From CAVSBT01 sp964609465 (lineage in GTDB: Bacteria; Chloroflexota; Dehalococcoidia; DSTF01; JALHUB01): DNA of 19,553 nucleotides. A program made the position numbers and the translations under genes. The notes under the pieces were generated by a model. That model ran no database searches. It worked only from the letters and a program-made list of their open reading frames with translations, and was not told the origin of the DNA. The DNA is taken from positions 1-19,553 of the forward strand of contig CAZSSQ010000028.1 in NCBI GenBank assembly GCA_964609465.1, written 5' to 3'. This document shows positions 1 through 6,126 of this stretch, piece by piece. Every line of letters begins with the position of its first letter. Position 1 is the stretch's first letter.

Positions 1-172
1 CCCGCAGGCAGTCCAGGGTGGCGCGGGTGTCCTCCCCCACAAGGAAGTTCTCCACCGTCGCCGCGCCCAAGGCGATGGCATTGAGGATGGCTGCCCGGTG
101 GGAGATGGACTTGTCGCCGGGGACAACTACGGTGCCCCGCAGCCGTGATGGCGACCGAACGCACTGCTCCAT
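1..172 (-). CDS. aroA: 3-phosphoshikimate 1-carboxyvinyltransferase (EPSP synthase), N-terminal fragment
   Basis: Only the first 57 codons are in the window; the gene runs off the left edge. Starting from the ATG at 172, the protein carries PGDKSISHR at residues 18-26, the phosphoenolpyruvate/shikimate-3-phosphate binding signature of EPSP synthases, followed by the usual GEDTRATLDCLR segment near residues 46-57. The enzyme joins PEP to shikimate-3-phosphate in cytoplasmic chorismate synthesis. The start lies 7 bases after the tyrA stop, so the two are very probably cotranscribed. No clear Shine-Dalgarno is visible before the ATG, which fits translational coupling to tyrA. The family call is firm; the completeness of the gene cannot be judged. 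Confidence 0.93.
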   Translation of the reverse strand, partial: MEQCVRSPSRLRGTVVVPGDKSISHRAAILNAIALGAATVENFLVGEDTRATLDCLR

Positions 173-179
173 AGCACCG

Positions 180-1232
180 CTACGGCCGGCGCCGCCTCCG
201 TCCCTCGCGCTCGCGCTCCTTGCCCTGGTCCTCCAGGGCACGGCCCATGTCCCTGACGCGCCGCACCCACTGCTCGCCGACCAGGAAGGACGCCAGACGC
301 TCGCCCGAGCTAAGAATGTCGGCCTCCTCGGGTGGTGGCGGGCGTCGCCCCGAGGGCTTGGTGAGGAACGTGTCACGGTCGAGCTGGGTTCTCGCCAGCG
401 CCTTGAACAGCTCCTCGTCCTTGTCCCGAATCAGCTCCCGGTAGCGCGAGAGCTCGTCCATCATCCTGTCCAGCCAGTGGAGGATACGGTCGCGGTTGGT
501 GATGCAGATGTCGTGGCTCATGTTGGGGTCGCCGGAGGCCAGTCGTGTCAGGTCGCGGAAGCCGGTGGCCGCCAGTTCCGCCATGTCGGGCCAGGCCTGG
601 CTGTTGTGGGCCAGGGAGAAGAGGGCCACGGAGAGAACCAGGGGCAGGTGGCTCACCGCCGCCACGTAGCTGTCGTGCTCCTCGGCGTCGATGAAGACGG
701 GTCGCGCCCCCACGATGCCCACAAGGCTGAGAACGGCCTTGATAGCCCGCTCCGAGGCGTTCACGTGCGGAACCACGCAGTAGGCGGCGCCGGCGAAGAG
801 ATGGGCGTCAGCGGCCTGGATGCCGGACTGCTCCTTGCCGGCCAGGGGATGGCCTCCGACGAAGTCGATGTGCCCCGGCAGGATCTCCCCTGCCCAGCGC
901 AGCACCTCGGCCTTGGTACTGCCGGTGTCCGTCACCACGCAGCCTTCTCGCAGGACGGGTGCGATCTCCTCCATCACCTGGCGGGTCGCCAGCACAGGGG
1001 TTGCGATGACGACGAGGGCGGCGTCGCGGGCAGCGGAGCGAGCGTCTCGGGCCGCCCGGTCGATGGCGCCTAGGCGCTGGGCCTTGGGGCCAACACCCCA
1101 CTCCCTGTCGTAGCCCACGACCTCCAGGTTGTCGAGCCGGGCCGCCTTGATCGCCAGCCCCAGCGACCCGCCAATGAGCCCCAGGCCGATGATGGCGATC
1201 CGCCCAGGCGGGCGGGAGTCTGCCGGTTGCAC
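180..1232 (-). CDS. tyrA: Prephenate (or arogenate) dehydrogenase
   Basis: A 350-residue NAD(P)-dependent dehydrogenase that oxidatively decarboxylates prephenate to 4-hydroxyphenylpyruvate (or arogenate to tyrosine). The Rossmann glycine motif GLGLIGGS is at residues 16-23, TDTGSTK at 101-107, the substrate-site motif GGHPLAGKEQSG at 126-137 with the conserved His128, and SHLPLVLS around His195. The first ~290 residues cover the usual catalytic core. No ACT regulatory domain is visible; the last ~55 residues are charged and end in a run of arginines. The start is a GTG preceded 5 bases away by GAGGAGGT. It lies 11 bases downstream of the HD-domain gene and 7 bases before aroA. Specificity for prephenate versus arogenate cannot be read from the sequence. 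Confidence 0.93.
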   Translation of the reverse strand: MQPADSRPPGRIAIIGLGLIGGSLGLAIKAARLDNLEVVGYDREWGVGPKAQRLGAIDRAARDARSAARDAALVVIATPVLATRQVMEEIAPVLREGCVVTDTGSTKAEVLRWAGEILPGHIDFVGGHPLAGKEQSGIQAADAHLFAGAAYCVVPHVNASERAIKAVLSLVGIVGARPVFIDAEEHDSYVAAVSHLPLVLSVALFSLAHNSQAWPDMAELAATGFRDLTRLASGDPNMSHDICITNRDRILHWLDRMMDELSRYRELIRDKDEELFKALARTQLDRDTFLTKPSGRRPPPPEEADILSSGERLASFLVGEQWVRRVRDMGRALEDQGKEREREGRRRRRP

Positions 1233-1243
1233 CGCCTACCTCC

Positions 1244-1747
1244 TCAGCTCGACTCGTCGGCTGCCTGCAAGAGAGCCAGGGCGGCATCGTCACCCGGCGG
1301 CGACCTGTGCAGGCGGATGAGTCGCGCCGTCTCTGCCGTGGAGCCCGCCGCCTCCGCCAGGCCGGCGCCGCGCTCCGCGTGGTCCAGGCTCCGGGCCAGG
1401 GCCCCCCGCCAGCCTCCGCCTTCGCCAGAGGCCAGCCGACGCAGAAGCCGCGGCGACGCGGCCCTCAGCAGGACGAAGGCCACCCGCTGCCAGAGCCTGA
1501 TGGGGCCCTTGCCCACATCGTGCAGGAGGGCCGCCGCCAGCAGCGATGCATCTCGGTGCCCGCCCGACTTGAGGACGCGGAAGACATCGAGGGCGTGCCT
1601 CTGGTCGCGGAGGTCCATGGAGTAGAAGAGGTGCTGTTCGGCCGGCGTCAGGTGCGCCGCGACTTCGGCGCGCTCTTCCTCCTCCAGCCGGGCGCGGAGG
1701 GCGCCAAAGAACTGGCGAGAGCGATAGGCGGCCCTAGCCCAGGACAT
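1244..1747 (-). CDS. HD-domain protein (putative metal-dependent phosphohydrolase)
   Basis: A 167-residue protein with a compact HD domain: His51 (in DQRHALDV), the His76-Asp77 pair in ALLHDVGKG, then His123 and His147 as candidate further metal ligands. HD proteins usually hydrolyse phosphoester bonds in nucleotides or signalling molecules; the substrate here cannot be inferred. The ATG start lies inside the end of the M50 protease gene (14-base overlap), and tyrA begins 11 bases after its stop, so it is an internal member of the M50-HD-tyrA-aroA operon. No membrane segment or signal peptide is evident, so it is presumably cytoplasmic. The domain call is good; the precise role is unknown. 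Confidence 0.8.
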   Translation of the reverse strand: MSWARAAYRSRQFFGALRARLEEEERAEVAAHLTPAEQHLFYSMDLRDQRHALDVFRVLKSGGHRDASLLAAALLHDVGKGPIRLWQRVAFVLLRAASPRLLRRLASGEGGGWRGALARSLDHAERGAGLAEAAGSTAETARLIRLHRSPPGDDAALALLQAADESS

Positions 1748-2459
1748 TGCCCTGCACCCCCGTCAGCAGCCGGGTCAGCCCGTTCACGGCCGGCGCCATG
1801 ACCTGGTAGAGAATGCTGATGGAGCCTGAGGTAAGGAAGGGGAGCGCCACCAGGATGAGCAGGATGCCGGGCCCGTAGGGCTCGAGCTGCCGGAAGAAGA
1901 GGGCCGCATCCCTGGGCAGGACGCCCACAGCCACCCGGAAGCCGTCGAGCGGCGCCACGGGGATCAGGTTGAACACGGCCAGAACGACGTTGAAGATGAC
2001 AACGGCGCTAAGAAACAGCCCCAGGTAGTCATCGGCCTGCCAGTGGGAGACGCTCACGGGCGCGAAGAAGGGCGTGTGCCAGGGCACTATGCCTGCCTTG
2101 ATGGGAGCGGCCAGGACAGCGGCCATGAGCAGGTTGGAGAGGGGGCCAGCAGCGGCCACCATGCCCATTCCCGCCTTCTCGCCGTTGCGCAGGCGGTGCC
2201 CGTTCACCGGTACCGGCTTTCCCCAGCCGAAGCCGCCGATGAAGAGGAGCAACGTACCGAAGGGGTCCAGATGAACCCTGGGGTCCAGCGAGAGGCGGCC
2301 CAGACGGCGCGCCGTGGGGTCGCCCAGGCTATAGGCCACCAGGGCATGGCTGAACTCGTGGAAGGCGATGCCGACCAACAGCGCCGTCACCACCGAGCCG
2401 AAGAAGACGATGAACAACCAGGGGCTCACGTCCAGGAGATCCAAGTAGCGAAAAAGCAC
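1734..2459 (-). CDS. Site-2 protease family (peptidase M50) membrane metalloprotease
   Basis: A 241-residue, largely hydrophobic protein. HEFSH at residues 34-38 is the HExxH zinc motif inside the first membrane core segment, and NLIPVAPLDG around residues 164-173 supplies the third zinc ligand (Asp172). AAGPLSN at 103-109 is also typical of the short M50B branch lacking PDZ or CBS domains. Such enzymes cut transmembrane segments within the bilayer; the substrate is unknown. The GTG start has GGAGGG four bases upstream, and an extended -10 promoter lies at 2490-2498. It is the first gene of the operon that continues with the HD protein, tyrA and aroA. The family is clear from motifs and hydropathy; biological role is not. 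Confidence 0.9.
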   Translation of the reverse strand: MLFRYLDLLDVSPWLFIVFFGSVVTALLVGIAFHEFSHALVAYSLGDPTARRLGRLSLDPRVHLDPFGTLLLFIGGFGWGKPVPVNGHRLRNGEKAGMGMVAAAGPLSNLLMAAVLAAPIKAGIVPWHTPFFAPVSVSHWQADDYLGLFLSAVVIFNVVLAVFNLIPVAPLDGFRVAVGVLPRDAALFFRQLEPYGPGILLILVALPFLTSGSISILYQVMAPAVNGLTRLLTGVQGNVLG

Positions 2460-2489
2460 CCATCCCTCCGCCGGCCTCGCTAGGATTCG

Positions 2490-2498
2490 ATTATAGCA
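2490..2498 (-). promoter_or_regulatory. Extended -10 promoter for the M50-HD-tyrA-aroA operon
   Basis: Read on the minus strand this is TGC-TATAAT, a perfect -10 hexamer with an extended TG element, preceded by a G. The expected transcription start is near 2483, giving a leader of about 24 bases before the GTG at 2459. There is no good -35 (only a weak TGGGGC at 18-base spacing), as is common for extended -10 promoters. The same GTGCTA core recurs at three other places in the window. Confidence 0.65.
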
Positions 2499-2566
2499 CA
2501 GGGCGGAGAGGCGGCCCCACGCCTTCAGACGGCCCCTGGCCGGCCCCCAAGGGTCGAGAGAGTTGC

Positions 2567-2596
2567 TTGCTGCCCCTCCAAACCCGGTGCTACAAT
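2567..2596 (+). promoter_or_regulatory. Promoter for the 2696-3588 gene pair
   Basis: TTGCTG at 2567-2572, an 18-base spacer, then TACAAT at 2591-2596 preceded by TGC (extended -10). The predicted start near 2603 leaves a leader of about 93 bases, with a short GCCGGA-TTC-TCCGGC hairpin at 2661-2675 shortly before the ATG at 2696. This placement argues against the longer open frame that begins at 2567. Confidence 0.55.
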
Positions 2597-2695
2597 GAGC
2601 CTAGGCGCTACCCTCTCGACGCGGTCTTCCCGGGCGTCTTCCCCCGTACTGCGGTCGTCCGCCGGATTCTCCGGCTGTGCAGCGTCCGGACTGCT

Positions 2696-3133
2696 ATGGA
2701 TAATGAGTACTTCCTCGACCTGAACGAGATTATCGAGACCGTTCGCAGCGCCGATGTCCTCACGTTTCGATTCGTGATCGTCAGCCAGCGCCTGCTGGTG
2801 GACGGGCGCCACACGGAGATCGACCCGCCTCTGGTGAAGCTCGTGCCTCCCGCCGCCTCCGTGGAGGAGCGATTTCGCAGCCTGAAACGGCTGCGGCCGC
2901 GCTTTCGCCTCCCCGAGAAGATCACCTCCATCTGGTGGCCCCGGTACGTCAGCAGCCTGGTAGATAGCGGCATCTGGGGCGCCCTGGTTGAGCGCCTCGC
3001 GGACAAGGGCTTCCCCGAGGCCGTCCGGCGCTGCGAAGAGGTGCTCCAGGAGCTGCAGGACCTGGAGAGGAGCGAGGTCCGCAGCGCCATCCGGGGCGAG
3101 GGCTACCGGCCTCTGTGGCAGAGGCGCGACTAG
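2696..3133 (+). CDS. Conserved-looking protein of unknown function, 145 residues
   Basis: I do not recognise this family. From the ATG at 2696 it encodes 145 residues beginning MDNEYFLDLNEIIETV. It has a mixed alpha/beta N-terminal half, a tryptophan pair in ITSIWWPRYV near residue 80, and a highly charged, probably helical C-terminus. There is no signal peptide, membrane segment or cysteine cluster, so it is probably cytoplasmic. The open frame extends upstream to 2567, but that part overlaps the predicted promoter, so the shorter start is preferred; no clear Shine-Dalgarno is seen. Codon use matches the neighbours, and it is followed in the same direction by the zincin gene 86 bases later, suggesting a shared transcript. 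The large minus-strand frame opposite it looks like a shadow. Confidence 0.65.
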   Translation: MDNEYFLDLNEIIETVRSADVLTFRFVIVSQRLLVDGRHTEIDPPLVKLVPPAASVEERFRSLKRLRPRFRLPEKITSIWWPRYVSSLVDSGIWGALVERLADKGFPEAVRRCEEVLQELQDLERSEVRSAIRGEGYRPLWQRRD

Positions 3134-3219
3134 AAGGTCTCCGGCGTGCACGCCGTCGACGTTCCCCACCGTGGCTCGCCACCAACCTGCACCCGCTTGA
3201 AGCGGAGATACGGCTCCCT

Positions 3220-3588
3220 ATGATACCCCGAGGGCGCTTCTTGCGCCTGGTACGACGCGCCCTGGCCGGGCTGCCGCCGCCCTTCCGCGAGCGGCTCTCC
3301 AACATCGACATAGTCGTCAAGCGCCGTCCGGGCCTGGACGACATGCGGGAAGCCGGGCTGCCCCCGGGCGAGATGCCCTACGGCCTCTACTCCGGCGTGC
3401 CCCTCACCGAGCGCAGCGACTACGGACTGGTGCTGCCGGACAAGATCACCATCTTCCAGGAGCCTTTGGAGCAAGACTTTCCCGACGATGCGGAGCTGGT
3501 GGAAGAGGTCCGCAAGACGGTTCTGCACGAGATCGCGCATCACTTCGGTATCTCGGACGAGAAGCTGGCCGAGATGGGGATGGACTAG
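3220..3588 (+). CDS. Small zincin-type metalloprotease family protein (PF06262-like)
   Basis: From the ATG at 3220 this is a 122-residue protein ending shortly after VLHEIAHHFGISDEKL. H103-E104-x-x-H107 is the zinc-binding and catalytic motif, extended as HExxHHFGxxDE, which is typical of the small single-domain metallopeptidase family PF06262. Upstream segments such as LPDKITIFQEPLE also fit that family. No signal peptide or membrane segment is seen, so it is presumably cytoplasmic; substrates are unknown. The open frame continues upstream to 3115, overlapping the previous gene, but family length (about 120 residues) supports the later ATG. It probably shares a transcript with the upstream gene of unknown function. 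Confidence 0.85.
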   Translation: MIPRGRFLRLVRRALAGLPPPFRERLSNIDIVVKRRPGLDDMREAGLPPGEMPYGLYSGVPLTERSDYGLVLPDKITIFQEPLEQDFPDDAELVEEVRKTVLHEIAHHFGISDEKLAEMGMD

Positions 3589-3589
3589 G

Positions 3590-3598
3590 TGATAGAAT
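3590..3598 (+). promoter_or_regulatory. Possible weak extended -10 for the 3690 gene
   Basis: TGA-TAGAAT lies immediately after the zincin stop codon and matches five of six -10 bases plus the TG extension. No convincing -35 is seen. The predicted leader (about 3605-3689) holds a short hairpin, GGGCGC-TGGCT-GCGCCC at 3648-3664, before the ribosome-binding site. Confidence 0.3.
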
Positions 3599-3689
3599 AG
3601 CTCCAGCAAAGAAGGGAACCCTCCGATGATCTCTTGGAGGTAGGGATGGGCGCTGGCTGCGCCCGGCAGTGCTCGACAAGGAGGCCGCT

Positions 3690-4190
3690 ATGGCTCAGCA
3701 ACCGACCGCAGGAAAGGTAGCGACGCCGCCCCGGCCCGAGGCTGCGGCCGGAGGGGGCGCCGTGGTCAGCGTCGGCGCGGCCCGGCGGCTGGTACTTCTT
3801 TTGCTGGCCTTCTGGACCGCCGTCTGGGGCTTCTCACTCCTCCTGGCCGCCAACGCTGGGTCCCTGAGCGCTGGCATCGAGGAGCACGCGGCTCAGCGGC
3901 TCCTGGGCGTTCACGTCCTGATCCTGGCACCCGTCTACGCCCTTCTCGGCTGGAACCCGACCAAGTATCGGGTCTTTCTCTGGGTCCCCTACGCGACGCA
4001 GGCGGGCATCACAGTGGTCACGCTCTTTAACCTCAAGGACGCCGTTCTCCCCTTTGTGGTGGCGGTCATCTTCCTGGTCCTGCTGGCCTTTCTCTGGCAG
4101 GCAGGCCGGAAGCCGACGGCGGCGATCAGGGCGGGCGGCGCCCCGGCCGGCCCGGCACCGTCCGCGCCCCAGGGCCCGAAGCCCGAGTAG
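3690..4190 (+). CDS. Four-helix membrane protein of unknown function
   Basis: A 166-residue protein starting at the ATG at 3690, chosen because AAGGAGG (3678-3684) sits five bases upstream; an in-frame GTG at 3669 would precede this site and is less likely. A proline/glycine/alanine-rich N-terminal tail of about 30 residues is followed by four hydrophobic segments (approximately 33-53, 70-87, 96-114, 118-137) and a proline-rich C-terminal tail. The second loop holds GWNPTKYR. No catalytic or transport motif is visible and I do not recognise the family. It lies about 100 bases after the zincin gene and ends at a convergent hairpin terminator shared with glycerate kinase. Confidence 0.7.
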   Translation: MAQQPTAGKVATPPRPEAAAGGGAVVSVGAARRLVLLLLAFWTAVWGFSLLLAANAGSLSAGIEEHAAQRLLGVHVLILAPVYALLGWNPTKYRVFLWVPYATQAGITVVTLFNLKDAVLPFVVAVIFLVLLAFLWQAGRKPTAAIRAGGAPAGPAPSAPQGPKPE

Positions 4191-4221
4191 AGCCCACACC
4201 TGCCGCACGTACGCAAACCAT

Positions 4222-4245
4222 CGGGCCGGCTGTGCAGCCGGCCCG
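4222..4245. terminator. Symmetrical GC-rich hairpin between convergent genes
   Basis: CGGGCCGGCT and AGCCGGCCCG form a perfect 10-bp stem with a four-base loop (GTGC). It lies between the convergent ends of the membrane protein gene (stop at 4190) and glycerate kinase (stop at 4275). There is no U-tract on either side, so intrinsic termination would be non-classical; bidirectional termination or 3'-end protection is inferred from position. Confidence 0.6.
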
Positions 4246-4274
4246 GGTCTCGTAACGAGGAACTCGCCATCCTC

Positions 4275-5429
4275 TCAGTCCGGCAAAGCCCGCCCCGACC
4301 CCAGCGATCGCCCCAGGCTCTCGGCGGCGGCGGCCAGCAGCTCCGACGCCCTCGGCATGACCTCCGCCTCGGGCAGTCCGCCCATGGCGGGCGGCACTAT
4401 CGATAGGGCCGCCTCCAGCCCCAGCGTCGAGCAGGCCTCCCGCGCGTCGTCAACGCGCCCCGCCAGGGCGATGACAGGCCGCCCCTGGCCCCGGGCCAGG
4501 CGGGCCACCGTGGCCACCGTCTTGCCGTAGGCCGTCTGGGCATCGAGCCGTCCCTCGCCGGTGACCACAAGGTCGGCGGCGGCGATGCGCTTCTCCAGGC
4601 CCACTACCTCCGCCACGAGCTGGGCGCCGGGACGCAGCTCCGCGTCCAGGAAGGCGATAAGCCCGGCCCCGATGCCGCCCGCCGCCCCGGCGCCCGGCAC
4701 CTCTGCCACCCGTTTCCCCAGGTCGCGCTCGATGGCGGCGGCGTAGTGGACCAGAGCGGCGTCCAGTTCCCTCACGTCGGCGGGCGAGGCGCCCTTCTGG
4801 GGCCCGTAGATGGCGGAGGCGCCGTGGGGCCCGCAGAGGGGGTTCGTGACGTCGGTGGCGCCCAGGACCCGGCAGTCGCGCAGGCGACTGTCCAGCCCGC
4901 TCACGTCGATGCGGCCCAGGCGGGCCAGGGCGGCGCCGCCCGGGGGCAGGTCGCGGCCCTCCCCGTCGCTGAGGCGGGCGCCCAGGGCCTGGGCCATGCC
5001 GGCGCCGCCGTCGTTGGTGGCGCTGCCGCCCAGCCCGATGATCAGGCACCGGCAGCCCGCCTCCAGGGCGGCGGCGATGAGCTGGCCGGTGCCGTAGGTG
5101 CTGGTGCGACGGGCGTCGCGCTCCTCAGGACGGAGGAGGACGAGGCCCGACGCCGCCGCCATCTCGATGACGGCGGTGGAACCCTCTTTCAGGAGCCCCC
5201 AGGCGGCCTCGACGGGCCGTCCCAGAGGGTCGGCGACGGTGGCCGTGAGGCGCCGACCGCCACCGGCCGCCACCAGGGCCTCCACAGTGCCCGGGCCGCC
5301 GTCGGCCATGGGCGCCGGGTCAAGCTCGACGCCGGGGAGGGCGCGGCGCAGCCCTTCGGCCATCGCCTGGGCGGCCTCAGCGGCGGAGAGGCTGCCCTTG
5401 AACTCCTGGGGGGCGATGAGAACGCGCAC
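4275..5429 (-). CDS. garK: Glycerate 2-kinase (GarK/GlxK family)
   Basis: A 384-residue cytoplasmic kinase of the two-domain glycerate kinase family, phosphorylating D-glycerate with ATP. Recognisable blocks are the N-terminal LIAPQEFKGSLSA (residues 4-16), MADGGPGT (41-48), IGLGGSATNDGGAGMA (131-146), TDVTNPLCGPHGASAIYGPQKG (within 192-213) and VVTGEGRLDAQTAYGKT (288-304). Length matches the family (about 375-385). The GTG start has GAGGAGG four bases upstream, and TATGAT at 5471-5476 is a plausible -10. It is monocistronic and divergent from the SOS-box cassette. Whether the product is 2- or 3-phosphoglycerate cannot be proven from sequence; this family usually makes 2-phosphoglycerate. Confidence 0.93.
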   Translation of the reverse strand: MRVLIAPQEFKGSLSAAEAAQAMAEGLRRALPGVELDPAPMADGGPGTVEALVAAGGGRRLTATVADPLGRPVEAAWGLLKEGSTAVIEMAAASGLVLLRPEERDARRTSTYGTGQLIAAALEAGCRCLIIGLGGSATNDGGAGMAQALGARLSDGEGRDLPPGGAALARLGRIDVSGLDSRLRDCRVLGATDVTNPLCGPHGASAIYGPQKGASPADVRELDAALVHYAAAIERDLGKRVAEVPGAGAAGGIGAGLIAFLDAELRPGAQLVAEVVGLEKRIAAADLVVTGEGRLDAQTAYGKTVATVARLARGQGRPVIALAGRVDDAREACSTLGLEAALSIVPPAMGGLPEAEVMPRASELLAAAAESLGRSLGSGRALPD

Positions 5430-5470
5430 GAGACCTCCTCAAGAGGCGACGGCGCTGCGCCGGCGCCGCT

Positions 5471-5476
5471 ATCATA
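5471..5476 (-). promoter_or_regulatory. Probable -10 element for glycerate kinase
   Basis: On the minus strand this reads TATGAT (five of six consensus bases), placing a transcription start near 5464 and a leader of about 35 bases before the GTG at 5429. No recognisable -35 is present at 16-18 bases. Confidence 0.4.
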
Positions 5477-5525
5477 TCGCCTTCACCCCCTCCCAGATGG
5501 CCCTCGCAGACAAATTCCCTCCTTT

Positions 5526-5552
5526 TTCTTTGTCAGACCCCTTGACAAAGAA
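5526..5552. repeat. Perfect 10-bp inverted repeat overlapping the -35 of the SOS-box cassette
   Basis: TTCTTTGTCA (5526-5535) and TGACAAAGAA (5543-5552) are exact reverse complements separated by seven bases. The right arm contains most of the -35 hexamer TTGACA (5542-5547) and overlaps the first bases of the upstream GAAC box. No U-tract follows it in the plus direction, so a protein-binding operator is more likely than a terminator. Confidence 0.6.
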
Positions 5553-5570
5553 CACCTGTTCTGGTAACTA
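5542..5570 (+). promoter_or_regulatory. Promoter of the SOS-box cassette
   Basis: A perfect -35 TTGACA at 5542-5547 is followed 17 bases later by TAACTA (5565-5570), a poor -10; TACTAA at 5569-5574 is an alternative at 21 bases. The spacer contains the first GAAC-N4-GTTC box, the classical position for a repressor that blocks RNA polymerase. The -35 is convincing; the -10 assignment is not. Confidence 0.5.
5550..5561 (+). promoter_or_regulatory. LexA/SOS-type box 1 (GAAC-N4-GTTC)
   Basis: GAACACCTGTTC matches the GAAC-N4-GTTC core of the LexA (DinR) operator known from Firmicutes and Actinobacteria. It lies between the -35 and the presumed -10 of the downstream cassette. That LexA of this organism uses this operator is an inference. 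Confidence 0.65.
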
Positions 5571-5587
5571 CTAAGGTACAGGTAGTA

Positions 5588-5599
5588 GAACACATGTTC
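5588..5599 (+). promoter_or_regulatory. LexA/SOS-type box 2 (GAAC-N4-GTTC)
   Basis: GAACACATGTTC is a second perfect core match, itself a full 12-base palindrome, 38 bases downstream of the first box and just upstream of the AGGAGG ribosome-binding site (5603-5608). I found no third copy of the core elsewhere in the window, which makes the pair unlikely to be chance. Confidence 0.7.
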
Positions 5600-5615
5600 C
5601 TCAGGAGGCACGGTC

Positions 5616-5735
5616 ATGCGCAAGGGTACGACGAAGGGGCTCCTCAGGGGCATCCGCTGTCCGGACTGCGGCGGCCCCCTGGTCCACGGTGAGGGCTGCG
5701 TGTGCTGCCCCATCTGCGGCTTCACCCGCTGCTAA
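5616..5735 (+). CDS. 39-residue zinc-ribbon protein resembling the C-terminal tail of B12-dependent ribonucleotide reductase
   Basis: A very short gene with an excellent AGGAGG seven bases before its ATG. The basic N-terminus (MRKGTTKGLLRGIR) is followed by CPDCGG (Cys15, Cys18), EGCVCCPICG (Cys28, 30, 31, 34) and a terminal TRC (Cys39). The arrangement CPDCGG-x-L-x3-EGC-x2-CxxCG-x3-C is what I know from the extreme C-terminus of class II (NrdJ) ribonucleotide reductases; here it stands alone as a complete reading frame with its own start. It follows two SOS-type boxes and precedes the small membrane protein gene by 24 bases. It may be a free zinc ribbon, a thiol shuttle, or a remnant of a deleted nrdJ. 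Coding status is well supported by the ribosome-binding site and cysteine pattern. Confidence 0.75.
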   Translation: MRKGTTKGLLRGIRCPDCGGPLVHGEGCVCCPICGFTRC

Positions 5736-5759
5736 CCGGACGCCGGAGTCGATAAGGCC

Positions 5760-5969
5760 ATGGCGCTGTTGCTGGCTGGAGCCCTGGCGGCTGGGGGGTC
5801 GCTGGCCCTGGGGACGGCCTTCTATCTGTGGCGATGCCGCCAGCGGCTCGCCATCGACGATATGCGGTCCCACGCCGAGGCGCTGCTGCGGGAGGCCCGG
5901 CTCTCGGAGCTGGCGCTGTCGGCCATGGTGCAACGCCACAAGCACCCCGTCCGGGTCCACGCCAACTGA
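5760..5969 (+). CDS. 69-residue single-pass membrane protein in the SOS-box cassette
   Basis: A small protein with one strong hydrophobic segment at residues 2-24 (MALLLAGAL...AFYLW), a basic stop-transfer RCRQR, an amphipathic helical stretch at about 30-58 and a basic C-terminal tail (HKHPVRVH). This predicts an N-out/C-in membrane protein with a cytoplasmic helix. It starts 24 bases after the zinc-ribbon stop, with GATAAGG close to the ATG and GCCGGAG further upstream; neither is ideal. Nothing in the sequence names the family. Its position suggests coexpression with the zinc ribbon under the SOS-type boxes. By analogy, SOS-induced one-helix proteins are often cell-division inhibitors or small toxins, but that is inference only. 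Confidence 0.6.
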   Translation: MALLLAGALAAGGSLALGTAFYLWRCRQRLAIDDMRSHAEALLREARLSELALSAMVQRHKHPVRVHAN

Positions 5970-6067
5970 CCTCTGGGTTCCCCTGTCCTGGGGCGGCCGG
6001 GACCCTTTCCCCTGCCCGAAGGCGGCGGTTGTCGGCGGGCAGGCCCGGTCGCCCCCACCCCCCTCGA

Positions 6068-6095
6068 TTGACAGCCCCCCTCGTTCCGCTATCAT
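6068..6095 (+). promoter_or_regulatory. Promoter for mtaB and the following operon
   Basis: A perfect -35 TTGACA (6068-6073), a 16-base spacer and TATCAT (6090-6095, five of six) give a predicted start near 6102. The leader is only about 25 bases before the ATG at 6127. It includes part of an 8-bp hairpin, GACGAGCC-N6-GGCTCGTC at 6099-6120, ending six bases before the start codon. Confidence 0.7.
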
Positions 6096-6126
6096 GAGGA
6101 CGAGCCCGCATCGGCTCGTCATTCTT

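Noticed and set aside
2525..3169. 214-codon minus-strand open frame opposite the unknown 145-residue gene
   Set aside because: It spans the plus-strand promoter, has no ribosome-binding site I can see, and its translation lacks domain features. The plus-strand frame has better codon bias and a cotranscribed neighbour.
3616..3664. Riboswitch-like leader before the 3690 membrane protein gene
   Set aside because: Two short hairpins (CCTCC/GGAGG and GGGCGC/GCGCCC) are visible, but no known aptamer consensus is recognisable and the stems are short.
4746..5567. 273-codon plus-strand open frame opposite glycerate kinase
   Set aside because: The glycerate kinase reading is strongly supported, and this frame would also run through the SOS-type promoter region.
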